A program made the position numbers and the translations under genes. From contig JADQAV010000002.1 of NCBI GenBank assembly GCA_019775845.1, forward strand, positions 1,798,001 to 1,862,000: a stretch of DNA of 64,000 nucleotides, written 5' to 3'. This document shows, in pieces, positions 54,326 to 64,000 of the stretch. How positions within the stretch are numbered: position 1 is the stretch's first letter; every line of letters begins with the position of its first letter. A model generated the notes under the pieces. That model saw only the letters and a list, made by a program, of their open reading frames with translations, did no database searches and was not told the DNA's origin. Origin of the DNA: Myrmaecium sp. VS I D KN 1 (Eukaryota > Ascomycota > Dothideomycetes > Valsariales > Valsariaceae).

Positions 54326-57273
54326 GTTTGTTTGCTTTGCTTCGTTTCTGGGATGGGGAGAAATATCAGGGGATTTTGGTGTCTGGTATCGAATGGAAGA
54401 GGTCTTTGGGGTTTTCGTTCGGACAGCGTGTGTGAGGAGAATGTAGAGGAGCAGGAGGAAATCAAGGCGTGGTGGATGTGATGGCAGCACCCCTGGCCGC
54501 GCTGGAACGTCCCACCTCGACCGACCCCGCGTTGCTGGTCTGCCCGCCTGGATGTGGCTCAGCGGATGGTGACGTCACCTGGTCTGATAGGAGAACCTCA
54601 GCCCCCGCCGATATACCGACCTTACATAATCACGCTTCACTCGCCGCGGGCATCAAGGTAGTTAGGGTCTATTCACTACTCCAGAGTAGGAGTAGGTAGG
54701 AATCCTCCCTGGCTAGTAGTTGCCCTCGCCATCTTGTCGGAGGTTTTCCTGACATCCATGCACGGCGGTCTGATGTGCATATCCGATACGATTCCTTCGT
54801 TTCTTCATGGGTTGCTAGGAGGGGGTGGGAAATTGGACTTTCCACGCCCCGCGCTGACCGCTCGCGACCTTCTCTCTTCCCCATACCAGGCAGCAGACGA
54901 GATGACGATGGCAGCCACGCGAAGAGCGGTCAGGGAAGCCTACCTCTAGGGTGCGAGGCTGCTTGAATCCTGGTTGCCTATTTCCTTACCTCCCCGCCGC
55001 TGCCTCGTCTCCCTCTTCTTCAAGCGCGTTGGAACGACCGTGATTCAGGCTTGACCATTACCTGCTACTATCCGCTCCTACTTATCCAAGGTCAGCGGCG
55101 CATACTCAGGCGCAGCCGATTATCTGGGGCTTTAGCAGCCATCGCGCCTTCACCGACGACATCCGACTACCCACCCCCTCCTCCACGCCTCACGGCGGGA
55201 GGGGCGGGCTTGACCGGCGACAAGCCTGTGAGCAAAAGCAGTTCCAAAGTCTGGTAAGGAGCGGCTATCCACCTCCGCTGCTGCTCGGGAGGGGGAAGGG
55301 GGGTTGGCTGTCGGCGATTGCTAGCCTAGCCTGGAACAGCGAGCGATACCCGACCTAGCAGTCCCCTCTTCCACTCCCGCCCTCGCTCCACCCTCGTGAG
55401 ACGTTTGATCCGAAGCTGCGGTGCCAGGACGGTGGCGGTGCGATAGACTGTGGTCATGTATGTACGAGCTGACCGTCACGGCCCGAAGCGGGTACGAGGG
55501 AGGTCAGCTGCGGAAGGCGTTTGATTGGAGCGAACCGGGCGGGGGGCACGCTCTTTGAAACCCTCGAGGAACGCTCAGGCATGTAGGTAGCGGGTGCTCC
55601 GAGCTCTTGGGCAAGAAAGGGTCGAGGAGTGGTGGGGCATGCCACAGCAGTCGCTCTGCACTTTGGTGGAGGGTCAGTGCTTAGCAATATCAAGTAGGAG
55701 TAGTGCGCGAGAAGGAGGAAGAGGATGGGGAGGAGAAGGAGGAGGAGGAGGAGACGACTGGCAGAGGAAGCGACATTGCCTGCATAAGCGCCATAGCCTC
55801 CCGCGCACTCTTATGCCCCCTCTTCTTCTCACCACTCTCTCGGCGTCCTCGGCGCCCTCATCGTGCAGCCAGCCACCCCTTCGTCAACGGCGATAAGGGA
55901 ATCGCGCGGTGACGAGGGTGAATCCTTCGCGACTCGTGAGGGAAGCGACTTCAGCCTTCAGAACGATCTGATCCCGAAAGGCGAAGAAGGCTGACACCAC
56001 CATGTAGGCGTTCGTTTGCGTAGTCAACCGAGGTAGCTCTACTACTACAGCACGGTACATGCTAGGTACATCTCCGTGAGGTCGAAGGAAGTCCCTCGTT
56101 CGTTCTTTCTCGCGCGCTGTGGTCCGTGCTGGATTCCGTCATCATCATCCTCGGGAAACGGGAGGGTATCGATAAGGGACTCCAACAACCCGAAATGCGG
56201 GGTTTATCACCGCACTTCGGTCCAGCAAGGTACCACCGATACTGTAGTACTTTGTTCGAACATCAGAGCGACTTCAGTCGTACTCCTCACCTAACCCATC
56301 ACCAAAGAAAGTCATAGATACATATAGCTAGCCGTTCTTCCAAAGAGGTGGTAAAGAGGTAAATTTTAGGTAGTATGTGACTACTTAGTACTGCTATGTA
56401 CAGTATCAACCGTTTCATCCTGCAAAACATCGCGCGCGCCCGGCATACTGTGTACATGTACGCCTCCCGTCCTCCCAACCCCCCACCCGCTTATCAACTA
56501 CTAGTAGGATGATAAGACCCTGCACAGCATCTGTCTAGACGGCGCATAATGTAGGTATCCTTTCGCTCTCCCTCGGAGCATACCTAGCTTCTCCATTCCC
56601 TTGGCATCGACGGCGGTGTGGTACAGAAACGCGCTAACACGCTAAAGACGTCCAGGCTCAGAGGGGAGGAGGGAGAGATTGAAGAGGTCCTCCAGGTTCA
56701 CCAACCGCTACCGCGAAGGTGTACGTACGGAGGCTAATCTATCTACGACATGCACTGCACGGCTGAGGCTGTGTCGAGGCGCCGCCTCCTACCTACCTAC
56801 TTTCTGGTTTACTTCCTTGGTTTGGCCAACCATCGGCTTTAATCTGCCTGATCCGTCCCACGCGTGGTCGGTATGTGAGGTTTCCGTCCCGGCCTGTCCC
56901 TGCTAGGTGCGGTCTGGTCTTTTTCGCCGGCGCTATTCAAATCAGGTGGCAAGTTCTAGGTAAGGTACTAGTTGGATACCTAAGGTACTAATAAACCGTG
57001 GATGCCAGGAACCTGACGCCGAGGTACCCGGACCCCCTTTTTCATCCCGTCCCGTGTCGCAAGCGCGTGCGCGCGGGAGCGCGTTCTCCTTGTTTTGACG
57101 TCGAGTCATCGATGGGATATGGATGATGCTGATGAAGAAGGAAACGCGACGGGTCGGGAAAAGACCAATAGGCAGGGCATTCCCACCTTACCAAGGACAT
57201 CATCAGCAACCAATCCCACCCCCGGCCTCCATCAGCTCGCCTGCTGCCGGATGGCGGGATGATCATGGGGTAC

Positions 57274-57352
57274 GTGCGTGCGTGCGTGCATGATGCCATG
57301 CAGACGAGGGTTAGGCAGGGCGGGGCAGGGAAGGGCATGCATGCATGCATGC
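57274..57352 (+). repeat. GTGC and GCAT tetranucleotide microsatellites
   Basis: A GTGC run lies at about 57274-57291 and a GCAT run of about four and a half units at about 57335-57352, separated by about 43 bp of G-rich sequence. Confidence 0.85.
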
Positions 57353-57517
57353 AACGCTCGCATTGCACGAGTTGAAATGCCAAGGGGATTCTGGAGATGG
57401 GGGGTTGCAGGGGGGAGATACTCTTCTCCTTCACATTCGTTTCCACGCTGTTTGTTTCTTAGCTTCGGGATCGTCCAGGGAGGGCTAGGGTATCAGGCTA
57501 TGTACATCTTCCTTGTT

Positions 57518-57543
57518 GAAACGAAACGGAACGAAACGAAACG
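57518..57543 (+). repeat. GAAACG-type short repeat
   Basis: Five close copies of GAAAC(G)/GAAC(G) lie in a row. The motif contains GAAAC units but no gene start adjoins it. Confidence 0.8.
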
Positions 57544-58545
57544 GAAGACGGGAGGTGAGGGGATACGCTAGCACGTTGGCCCTAGTAGGTATTTAGGTAG
57601 GTACTGTACATAGTATATATACATACATACCTTAGTCAAAGGTAGGTAGGTATATAGGCAGAGTAGTAGGCAGCGCGTTTAAATCAGCAGACAGCAGTAG
57701 GGCAACTGACCTACCGTTTCGACCGTAGGAAAAGCCCTCTTACGGAGGAGGGTGAGGAGAGTTCTTGTTCCCCCATCCCCCCAGCCCCCGTTGCTCGTTC
57801 ATCAGAAGAAGAAGACGCAAAGAAATCAAAGGCTAGCGGGTGTAAAGGGCACGGTAGATGGACGAGGAAAAGGACCGACGAGGTTGAGTACGGGAAGTCA
57901 GTTCATTGGCCGTAGGGTTTGAGGAAGGGGAAGGGGGAAGGAGTCTCCGTTTCGGTGCGTCCTTCCATGCAGCGCAGCACCGCCCGTCCGTGCAGGGCAA
58001 GGCAGGGCAGGACAATGCATTACATAGCCGTGCAGTGGTGGGGTTCGCATTCACAGAGGCAGGGTGTTCGTATGGCTCGCTCTGCTTTTGCTCTTTTACC
58101 CTGACTGTTATTACCCTTGCTCGTGCACTGGGCTGCGCGGCGGGCGCCTGCGCGGGCGACGGCAAAGGTGCGATGGATGAAGAACGTTGGTGGCGACAGG
58201 AGGTATGTCATGCACTTGCCGCCGATGGGCATAATTTTCGGTTCCTTTCTTTAGCCCGGGCTGCGATCCTGATACTTCTTCTCTTTTTTTTTATAATTCT
58301 TTCTCTTCTTCCAAAGCTCACGTCCAACATGCATAGTACACAAAGGAAGCTTGGGTAGGCCCTTCCGGCGGTGAAATTAGATGCTTCCCCCATCGAGGAT
58401 CCACCCCGACCAAGTTGGTAGATACAAACAGTACCAGTAAGTATGGACCTTAACAACCTGTCGAGTCCGTCATCCGATGAGCGGCAACTAGAGCGACGGT
58501 CGGAATCTCTCGGGCAGCCGGGTGCTGGACGGGTGTTCGGGAGCT

Positions 58546-58570
58546 GGGGGGGGGGGGGGGGGGGGGGGGG
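58546..58570 (+). repeat. Homopolymer G25
   Basis: Twenty-five guanines in a row, unusual for any fungal genome. Such a run can form G-quadruplex structures and is also prone to sequencing error. It lies about 510 bp downstream of the SFT2 stop. Confidence 0.9.
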
Positions 58571-59081
58571 AAGGTCAAGCGCATGGCATGGCGCTTGCCG
58601 TGGGCATCATCATAGACAGACTTGACGATAGGAGTAGGGGCGCGTTGAAGAGGTGTGGCGTTGGTCAGCGCGCTGCGTCGGTAGTGGCCACCCTCTATTC
58701 TTTTTCATTATATTCCCTCTGAGCCATCAGACTAGGTTTCAGAGCGTAATACAAACAAGCGGGTGATAGGCCGCGTGTGGTGACCGGCGAAGCAAGGCAA
58801 GAAAGAGGAGGAGAGCGAACTAGAAGAAGTCAAGACACTCGAAAATTCGCCCGGACCATCTACCACATAGTAAGGTATAGATGTAGGTAAAAAGGCCGAT
58901 TTGATTATACTACTCCCTCAAATCGGAGGGGTCCCGCAACATCGACGCCGACGCGAGGCATGGAGGCGTCCTGTCTGTCCTCCATGAGGTGGTTGCCGTT
59001 CGATTGCAGCGAGCACCGTCGCCTCGCAAGTCGATACTACCTCCCTCCAGTAACCACAGGCGATGTACGTTTGCTGCCGGT

Positions 59082-60490
59082 CTAGTCGTTCATCCAGGCC
59101 GCAATCCGATTTCCACCGAATCTGGCCGCGAAACGCAGTCCTGCCGAGCCCATGGGGAAATAACTCACCATATACCAGAGCAGGCAGACAATCTGGACGA
59201 CGGCACAGATAAGGGTGAGGAGAGTGCTATGCAACTAAACAATCACGCGGACGCACCCGCCGTTAACACGAGCTGCGCGGAAAGGCCGTAGGTGGGTGGG
59301 GAGGAGAGGGGGCTGAAGAAGGGTGCAAGCGGGGGCCGGCACGGGCTAATGGTGGGGTGCGATTATGCAGGATCCTCAAGTTTCAACAGGAAAGTGGCAG
59401 CACTCACCCCCAGAGACGCATATAATGTAAGCGCAATCGAGCCGAAGTACGCACCAGTGAAGGGCAGTCGTGACCCCGAGAGCAAGTGTTGCACTGGAGA
59501 CGTTGTAGATCAGTATCGTCGCCCAACAAGCCCACAGAGTCTCTCTCCCGGAGGGGTCCTTACCGTATGCCATTGGGCCCATGACAACGGCCCAAGAGAC
59601 CAGAAAGAGGACCGAAGCCATCGTCCATCTACAGGAGGAGAAGAGTAGAAACGTTAGCCTTGCTCAGCATTGCCGCATGACGATTGGCAAGCAAGCGAGC
59701 GGACAGTCCGGTGCAGGGAAACCCTTCTGCAGCGCCCCGCCGCAAGCACCCGCATGATCGTCGCTGAGCAGTGCGCATTGGTGAACGGTGCAGTTTACCA
59801 AGAACGTGGCTGGAGCTGCTAGTGACATCAAAGAGAGGCGCGACTGTGCTACATAGAGTGCGCCTCAGCTGCAGATGCAGACTGACATGACGAAGAGGGT
59901 AGTTGAGACAGACTTACAGTATGACAAATTTGCGCGGCTTCAGCAAAAACACGGGCGTGAATATCAAGGCAATGGAAGTTGCAAACATGGCCGCCGCGGC
60001 AATGTTAAGGCCCCCAAAGACTAGGAGACGGTCCCATCGACTCACTGCCGAAGGTCAGCACGAACTCTCCCGGCGAAGGAACCTCGCAAAGACAATCGTT
60101 TCGGGAAGCTGCAAGCCCTGATGCAGCAGCAGGGTAAACGCAGGAACTCCCTTTCTCATCACACACCCGCTACCGGAGATCTGCCTTGTGCAAGAGCAGG
60201 TCGCTCAACCTCAAACAGGAGGCCGACTCAACCAGGCCACCGGGAGAATATATGGGAAACTTACTTGCAAACCACCCCTCTTCCTCCTCCCTCCGAGAGG
60301 GCGCTGGTAGTGGCGCGCCAGGGTTCTCGTGTGTAGGCAGCCTGACATAGCCACGCTCACCGAAAGGGTTCAGTGATTGCAGCCTGTCGAAGACGCTGTT
60401 GGACGAGTGGGAGGTATTGGCGGGAATATCCGGATCTCGTCGACTCCAGCCCAGGGAGTTCATTGATTCCCTAAAAGAACTTGATGCCAT
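59082..60490 (-). CDS. SFT2: Sft2, Golgi vesicle transport membrane protein
   Basis: Five exons, 60265..60490, 59918..60044, 59564..59628, 59408..59493 and 59082..59234, encode 218 residues. Sft2 is a four-span Golgi membrane protein involved in fusion of endosome-derived vesicles with the late Golgi. The cytosolic N-terminus reads MASSSFRESMNSLGWSRRDP, with FGERGYVRLPT. Then GWFAMSRWDRLLVFGGLNIA starts the membrane core. Four hydrophobic segments follow, with LLKPRKFVILWTMASVLFLV, SRLPFTGAYFGSIALTLYA and the hallmark WYMVSYFPMGSAGLRFAAR near the end. All five exons join in frame and the protein has family length. Because each exon is short, none is prominent as an open frame, so the gene is easy to miss. 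It is the only recognised gene in the last 9.6 kb. Confidence 0.93.
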
Positions 60491-61924
60491 CGTGGAGGGG
60501 ACACTATCGAAGCCGAGGGGAATATACTAGCAATCAGCAGCTAGAGTGAGTGCGTATAGCACTATCAAGCACAGACTGTTCTAAGGACTGTATTCGGGTC
60601 CGCGGCGGTCCCCTCCTCGTAGAGAATACGGGTGGTTTTGGGGGAATGGTCTTCGTAGTAACCGCCCTATCCGAGGGGCAGGTGAACAGGTGTGGGTCGG
60701 AGCGTGCACCCTGGCTTCGCTTTATCCCGGACGAGATGAGCGGGATCCACGGTGGTGTGGAGGAGTCAAGAGCGGATGATGGACGCGGGTTCGAAACGGC
60801 GCTCTGATGGACGTGGGTCTTGTAGTGTCGGCGAAGGTACCGGAGGATTTCTCGCAGATGACGATGGCAAAGTCCCTGGAGCCTTGCCGCAGAAAGCGTC
60901 CAATGACAGAATGGTTGTTATGGTCTCAGACAGGTAGGGGGGGCGCAGGAGGCTTGTGATTAGGATGAGTTGCGACACCCTGGCGTTGTCGACGACGGAA
61001 GGCGGGCGACGCCGTGGGTTCCGTGCCGAGCGGAGGAGGTCGAGCTGGACGCGGTGATTGGTAGGGTCACGTTTGCGGGGAGGGTGTGCAGGGTGTTGTG
61101 ATGGTGATGGAACGAGGTTCTGGCAGGCAGCGGTATCGTAACTCGAGGTTCAGGGCCTGAGTGAAGCTCGCCGGCGGACGGGGAGTGAGTGATGGTGGAT
61201 ACAGTCGGTAGCTTGAGGCGAGTGCTAGTGAGGGCGGGTGCCGATCGGGGGTTGGACAGGGGTGGGCGCGGCCTACCGGTGCTCAGCGAGCATCGTCTCG
61301 TTGGATGGAGAACCTGAACAGGGCCAGGGCCAGGGCAGGGCAGCAGGGAGGGTGTGGCTTATCGGCGGGCAAGGCAAGCAGGTTGGCGAACGACGACACT
61401 GTATTCACAGTACTAACCTACTGGTACATACTGCACTACGTATCTATCTTCGTACCATGTATACCTATACTTAGGTACTTTGCACCGTAGGGTATGTACC
61501 TAGGTACCTACCTACTCCTTCATACATACTTACTAGTATTGACCTAACCCACCAACCTGCACATCCAACGAAGCCTGACCATCACCCTGTAAGACCTCCT
61601 CGGCGATTGAGTTCAGGCGGTCGAAGATAACTGAAGTCATGGACACCAAAGTCTCAACTGCGTTCGTGCTAAACGGGCCGCGGGAGAGAGCTTGGGATCG
61701 CCCATCATCCTGCCTGGGCTGCTTGGCGCAACCATGCCTGACTCACATCCACCCCATCTATCCCACCCCTCCACTGCTTCTGAGACGGTCGCCCTTGGTC
61801 GGCCTCTTGCCCAGCAGATGGCAAGGCCGCCTGCGCACCATGCCTCCATCAAGAGGGGCCGAGTGACCAGAAGGCCATGTCCCCTTCTGTCCCGACAACG
61901 GCCGTGGATCTAATGTAAGCGGAA

Positions 61925-61962
61925 TGTGTGTATGTGTGTGTGCGTGCGTGTGTGCCTGTGTG
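61925..61962 (+). repeat. TG-rich dinucleotide repeat
   Basis: An imperfect GT/GTGC tract of about 38 bp (TGTGTGTATGTGTGTGTGCG and following). Confidence 0.8.
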
Positions 61963-62021
61963 GATATTTGAGGGAAAAGGCGAGTCAACGCAACCTTGAT
62001 ACACTGAATCAAGGGCGGTCG

Positions 62022-62102
62022 GGGTGGTGGTGGTGGTGGTGGTCGTCGTCGTCGTGATGGTGATGATGGTGAAGATAGTGAATGTGGTGGTGGTGGTGGT
62101 GC
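62022..62102 (+). repeat. GTG/GTC/GAT trinucleotide repeat
   Basis: About 80 bp of triplets: GGT repeats, then CGT repeats, then GAT/GGT, then GGT again. The minus strand gives a frame of Pro/His/Thr codons, but there is no evidence that it is coding. Confidence 0.85.
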
Positions 62103-62182
62103 TCGGCGTATATCAATCAAGGTCCGGCCGTCCCGCTCCCACCTTTCTCTTCCCGCCCGATCCGCCCCTGCCCAGTTGCTTT

Positions 62183-62215
62183 CTCCAGCTCTCCAGCTCT
62201 CCAGCTCTCCAGCTC
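62183..62215 (+). repeat. Tandem 8-bp repeat CTCCAGCT, four copies
   Basis: Four perfect copies of CTCCAGCT in a row lie in pyrimidine-rich sequence. Confidence 0.9.
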
Positions 62216-64000
62216 CTCCGGCTTTCCCCATACTTAAGGTAAAGTCGGCGCTGTTTTGCCAGCCCGGCCTCGTTCGTCATTGACCTCGTTCATCATCTCG
62301 GACTTCCATTCAGTTCTCTTCGCGGTTCACCACGACCACCAACGTCGACCAAGAAGCCGTGACTAACCGACTACTCCTGTCCGTTACTACATACCTACCT
62401 TATTTAACCATACCTTACTTTACCTTACCCTACCGTAACGTCGTTTGCGCCTGGACCGAGCCGGGATCCTCTTCCCACCTCATTCTTCCACCGCCCGCAC
62501 CACACCGCTACCGTCGAATCCCTGGCTTGGCCTGGCCCGGCGGAGCGCCGCGATTCGTCGCATCCCACATTTGACGATCCTCCACCGCCTTCGTTTCTTG
62601 CGTCTCGCCCAGCCTGGCTCGACACCCTCCACCGCGAGCCCATCTTCTCTCCTTCTTCCCCGTTTGCCTCCAAAGCGACATCAGCCGTGAACGTGCTGAG
62701 TTTCACCACTCCTCCTCTTCTCCCGCGCACTTCACCGGCCGGGGCCTTCTCAGGCCTTCGACGCTCCTCCTCGGCTCCCCTTGGGAGAGCGTGCACTGTC
62801 CGTACGGCACCCCGGATTCCCCCGCCATCCTCACGTCTTATCCTCCTCCCTCCGTCGTACTGTCGTCGGAACCCCTCCATTTGGATCCAATATCCCGTCG
62901 TGCCGCCCTCCGGTCCTCTACATCCGCTCTGACAGAGCGTCGCTTGCTTCTGAAGCGAACTTCCTCTTTGCGAAGGCGACCGACTCGTTCCAGCACTCCC
63001 TTATCGTCATCCTGTGCCGCCGCCGTTGCCTTGTGCCGACCACACCTGACGCAGCTACCCGTCTCACAGCGTCGCCGTCGCCAATCGTTGTCTCGTCCAT
63101 CCTCCGCTGAGGCGCGCAATCTCCCGGTAGGCCGGTATGTTTAATTCGCTGTTTCTTTGCCCACGTTGCTCTAGTTTGTTTCGCGTCCGAGGAGTATCGA
63201 CGTTGTCGTCTCCACGGGCATCATCACCACTTGCGCCGCCTCGTTGTTTGTTCCTCGTCGTATGTCTGGGCTCGAGGGTTCCAAAAAAGCGTCGCGGCTG
63301 AGCCGGCAGTCTTGCGCATATGCTGCCCTGTTCGCATTGACTCCCTTCGCATAACCGGACTCCTCGCGTTTGTTTTCTTCTCGATCGGTGCTGACGAGGT
63401 TGGGTCAAGTTAGACGTCTATCCTTGCGACGCGAGACGACGTGCACTTAGTGCAGGCCGAATTCCACGTTCAATTGCTCGCGATTGTGCAACAGCCGTCA
63501 AACGCCATACCTCCAAGACTTCCACCCAGTGTCATCCACAAAAGGGGTTATTCTGTAGATTGCCAACGGCAACGTTACGAGCGACCGCTTTCTATCAATC
63601 ACATTGCGTGAAGGTACGAACCTGCGGACCAGAGTTGAGTGTTAGCCAGCTGTAGGTGTCCTCGTCCGTGGAATCCTTCTCTACCCCAATCTTGTGCTCA
63701 TGGTCCTGGGACCTTAGGCAGCGCTCAAATATAAGGGCTAGCGCCCCAGTTATCGACGCTGTTCTCAAACCATTCCAGCTGCTCGCCGTACACAGTACCG
63801 TGGAGGTCCCCCTCGAGGCAGTGCCGCACCACCACTCGAGTCGGTGTCCGTTTTCACCGAATTGCAAGGTTCGTCTTGCTTTATCCCCGCCTCACTATGC
63901 GGTATAACTGCTAACAGAGGTTTTCGGACAGGTCACGCCCAGTTTGCAACGGTAGCACTGTAATTAGCTAGTTATGCCAATATTCTGTAAGATTCTCCCT

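Larger units (their letters stand above)
54326..59081. other. Gene-poor 4.8-kb interval rich in short repeats
   Basis: Between the I78 start and the SFT2 stop I find no coding region I can support. Open frames of 60-150 codons occur on both strands, but they lack conserved-looking blocks, and I found no convincing splice chain. The interval holds GGTA/TACCTA word clusters (54660-54700, 56769-56784, 57585-57655), GAGGAGGAG tracts (55725-55755), GTGC and GCAT microsatellites near 57280 and 57340, a GAAACG cluster at 57518, and a G25 run at 58546. It could contain the I78 promoter, long UTRs or noncoding transcripts. Confidence 0.55.
60491..64000. other. Gene-poor right end: SFT2 upstream region and CT-rich sequence
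   Basis: No coding region is supportable in these 3.5 kb. The first part contains the SFT2 promoter on the minus strand. Microsatellites lie at 61925-62215. From about 62240 to 63130 the plus strand is strongly pyrimidine-rich (CTCC, CGTCC, CTTC words). Together with a TACCTTA-rich stretch at 62390-62440, this looks like the promoter and long 5' leader of a plus-strand gene starting beyond the window. That is inference. Open frames such as 63656-63907 show nothing recognisable. Confidence 0.5.

Noticed and set aside
60786-60797. GGGTTCGAAAC resembling a tRNA B box
   Set aside because: The sequence around it does not fold into tRNA arms and lacks an A box at the right distance. No other tRNA-like pair was found.
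63656-63907. 83-codon open frame at the right end
   Set aside because: No recognisable features, and no splice chain or start context strong enough to support it.
1-64000. Search for CRISPR arrays, DNA transposons, LINEs and virus-like elements
   Set aside because: No regularly spaced repeats, transposase, reverse transcriptase, integrase or capsid-like frames were recognised, and no long terminal repeats were noticed. A repeat-library search would be needed to exclude short remnants.

Overview
The window is nuclear DNA of a filamentous ascomycete (Pezizomycotina). The evidence is short GT-AG introns of about 45-130 nt in most genes, typical fungal proteins (Zn2Cys6 regulator, I78 inhibitor, NimE-type cyclin B, Opi3), and pyrimidine-rich leaders. 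The cyclin B destruction box and the beta-tubulin exon pattern look most like Eurotiomycetes, but I cannot fix the class from sequence alone. I recognised no tRNA, rRNA, CRISPR array, transposon or virus-like element.

Layout: OPI3 3' part (+, cut by the left edge); beta-tubulin benA (-); alkaline ceramidase (-); prefoldin 1 (+); a 671-aa coiled-coil protein with 40-aa repeats (+); an 876-aa cysteine-free secreted repeat protein with Kex2 sites (-); a SUZ-domain protein (-) divergent from a small unknown conserved-looking gene (+); MON2 (-) divergent from MMS2 (+); a LYR-motif protein (+); a HIT protein (-); cyclin B nimE (-) divergent from mitochondrial ribosomal protein RML2 (+); a Zn2Cys6 transcription factor (+); mitochondrial SAM carrier PET8 (+); a PI-PLC X-domain protein (-); sirtuin HST4 (-) divergent from Mediator MED16 (+); RIC1 (+); a regulator-like protein without a zinc cluster (+); an I78 inhibitor (-); then a gene-poor end (54.3-64 kb) whose only recognisable gene is SFT2 (-).

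Most genes are single-copy housekeeping genes, with no operons and no biosynthetic cluster. Themes do recur. MON2, RIC1 and SFT2 all serve endosome-to-Golgi traffic. OPI3 and PET8 both concern S-adenosylmethionine use (phospholipid methylation and mitochondrial SAM import). nimE, benA, prefoldin, HST4 and MMS2 concern mitosis, tubulin folding and DNA damage tolerance.

Exon models were built by hand from splice consensus, reading frame and family knowledge. In all multi-exon models the frame closes. The least familiar items are the secreted Kex2-type repeat protein, the unknown gene at 16.1 kb, and the repeat-rich gene-poor right end.
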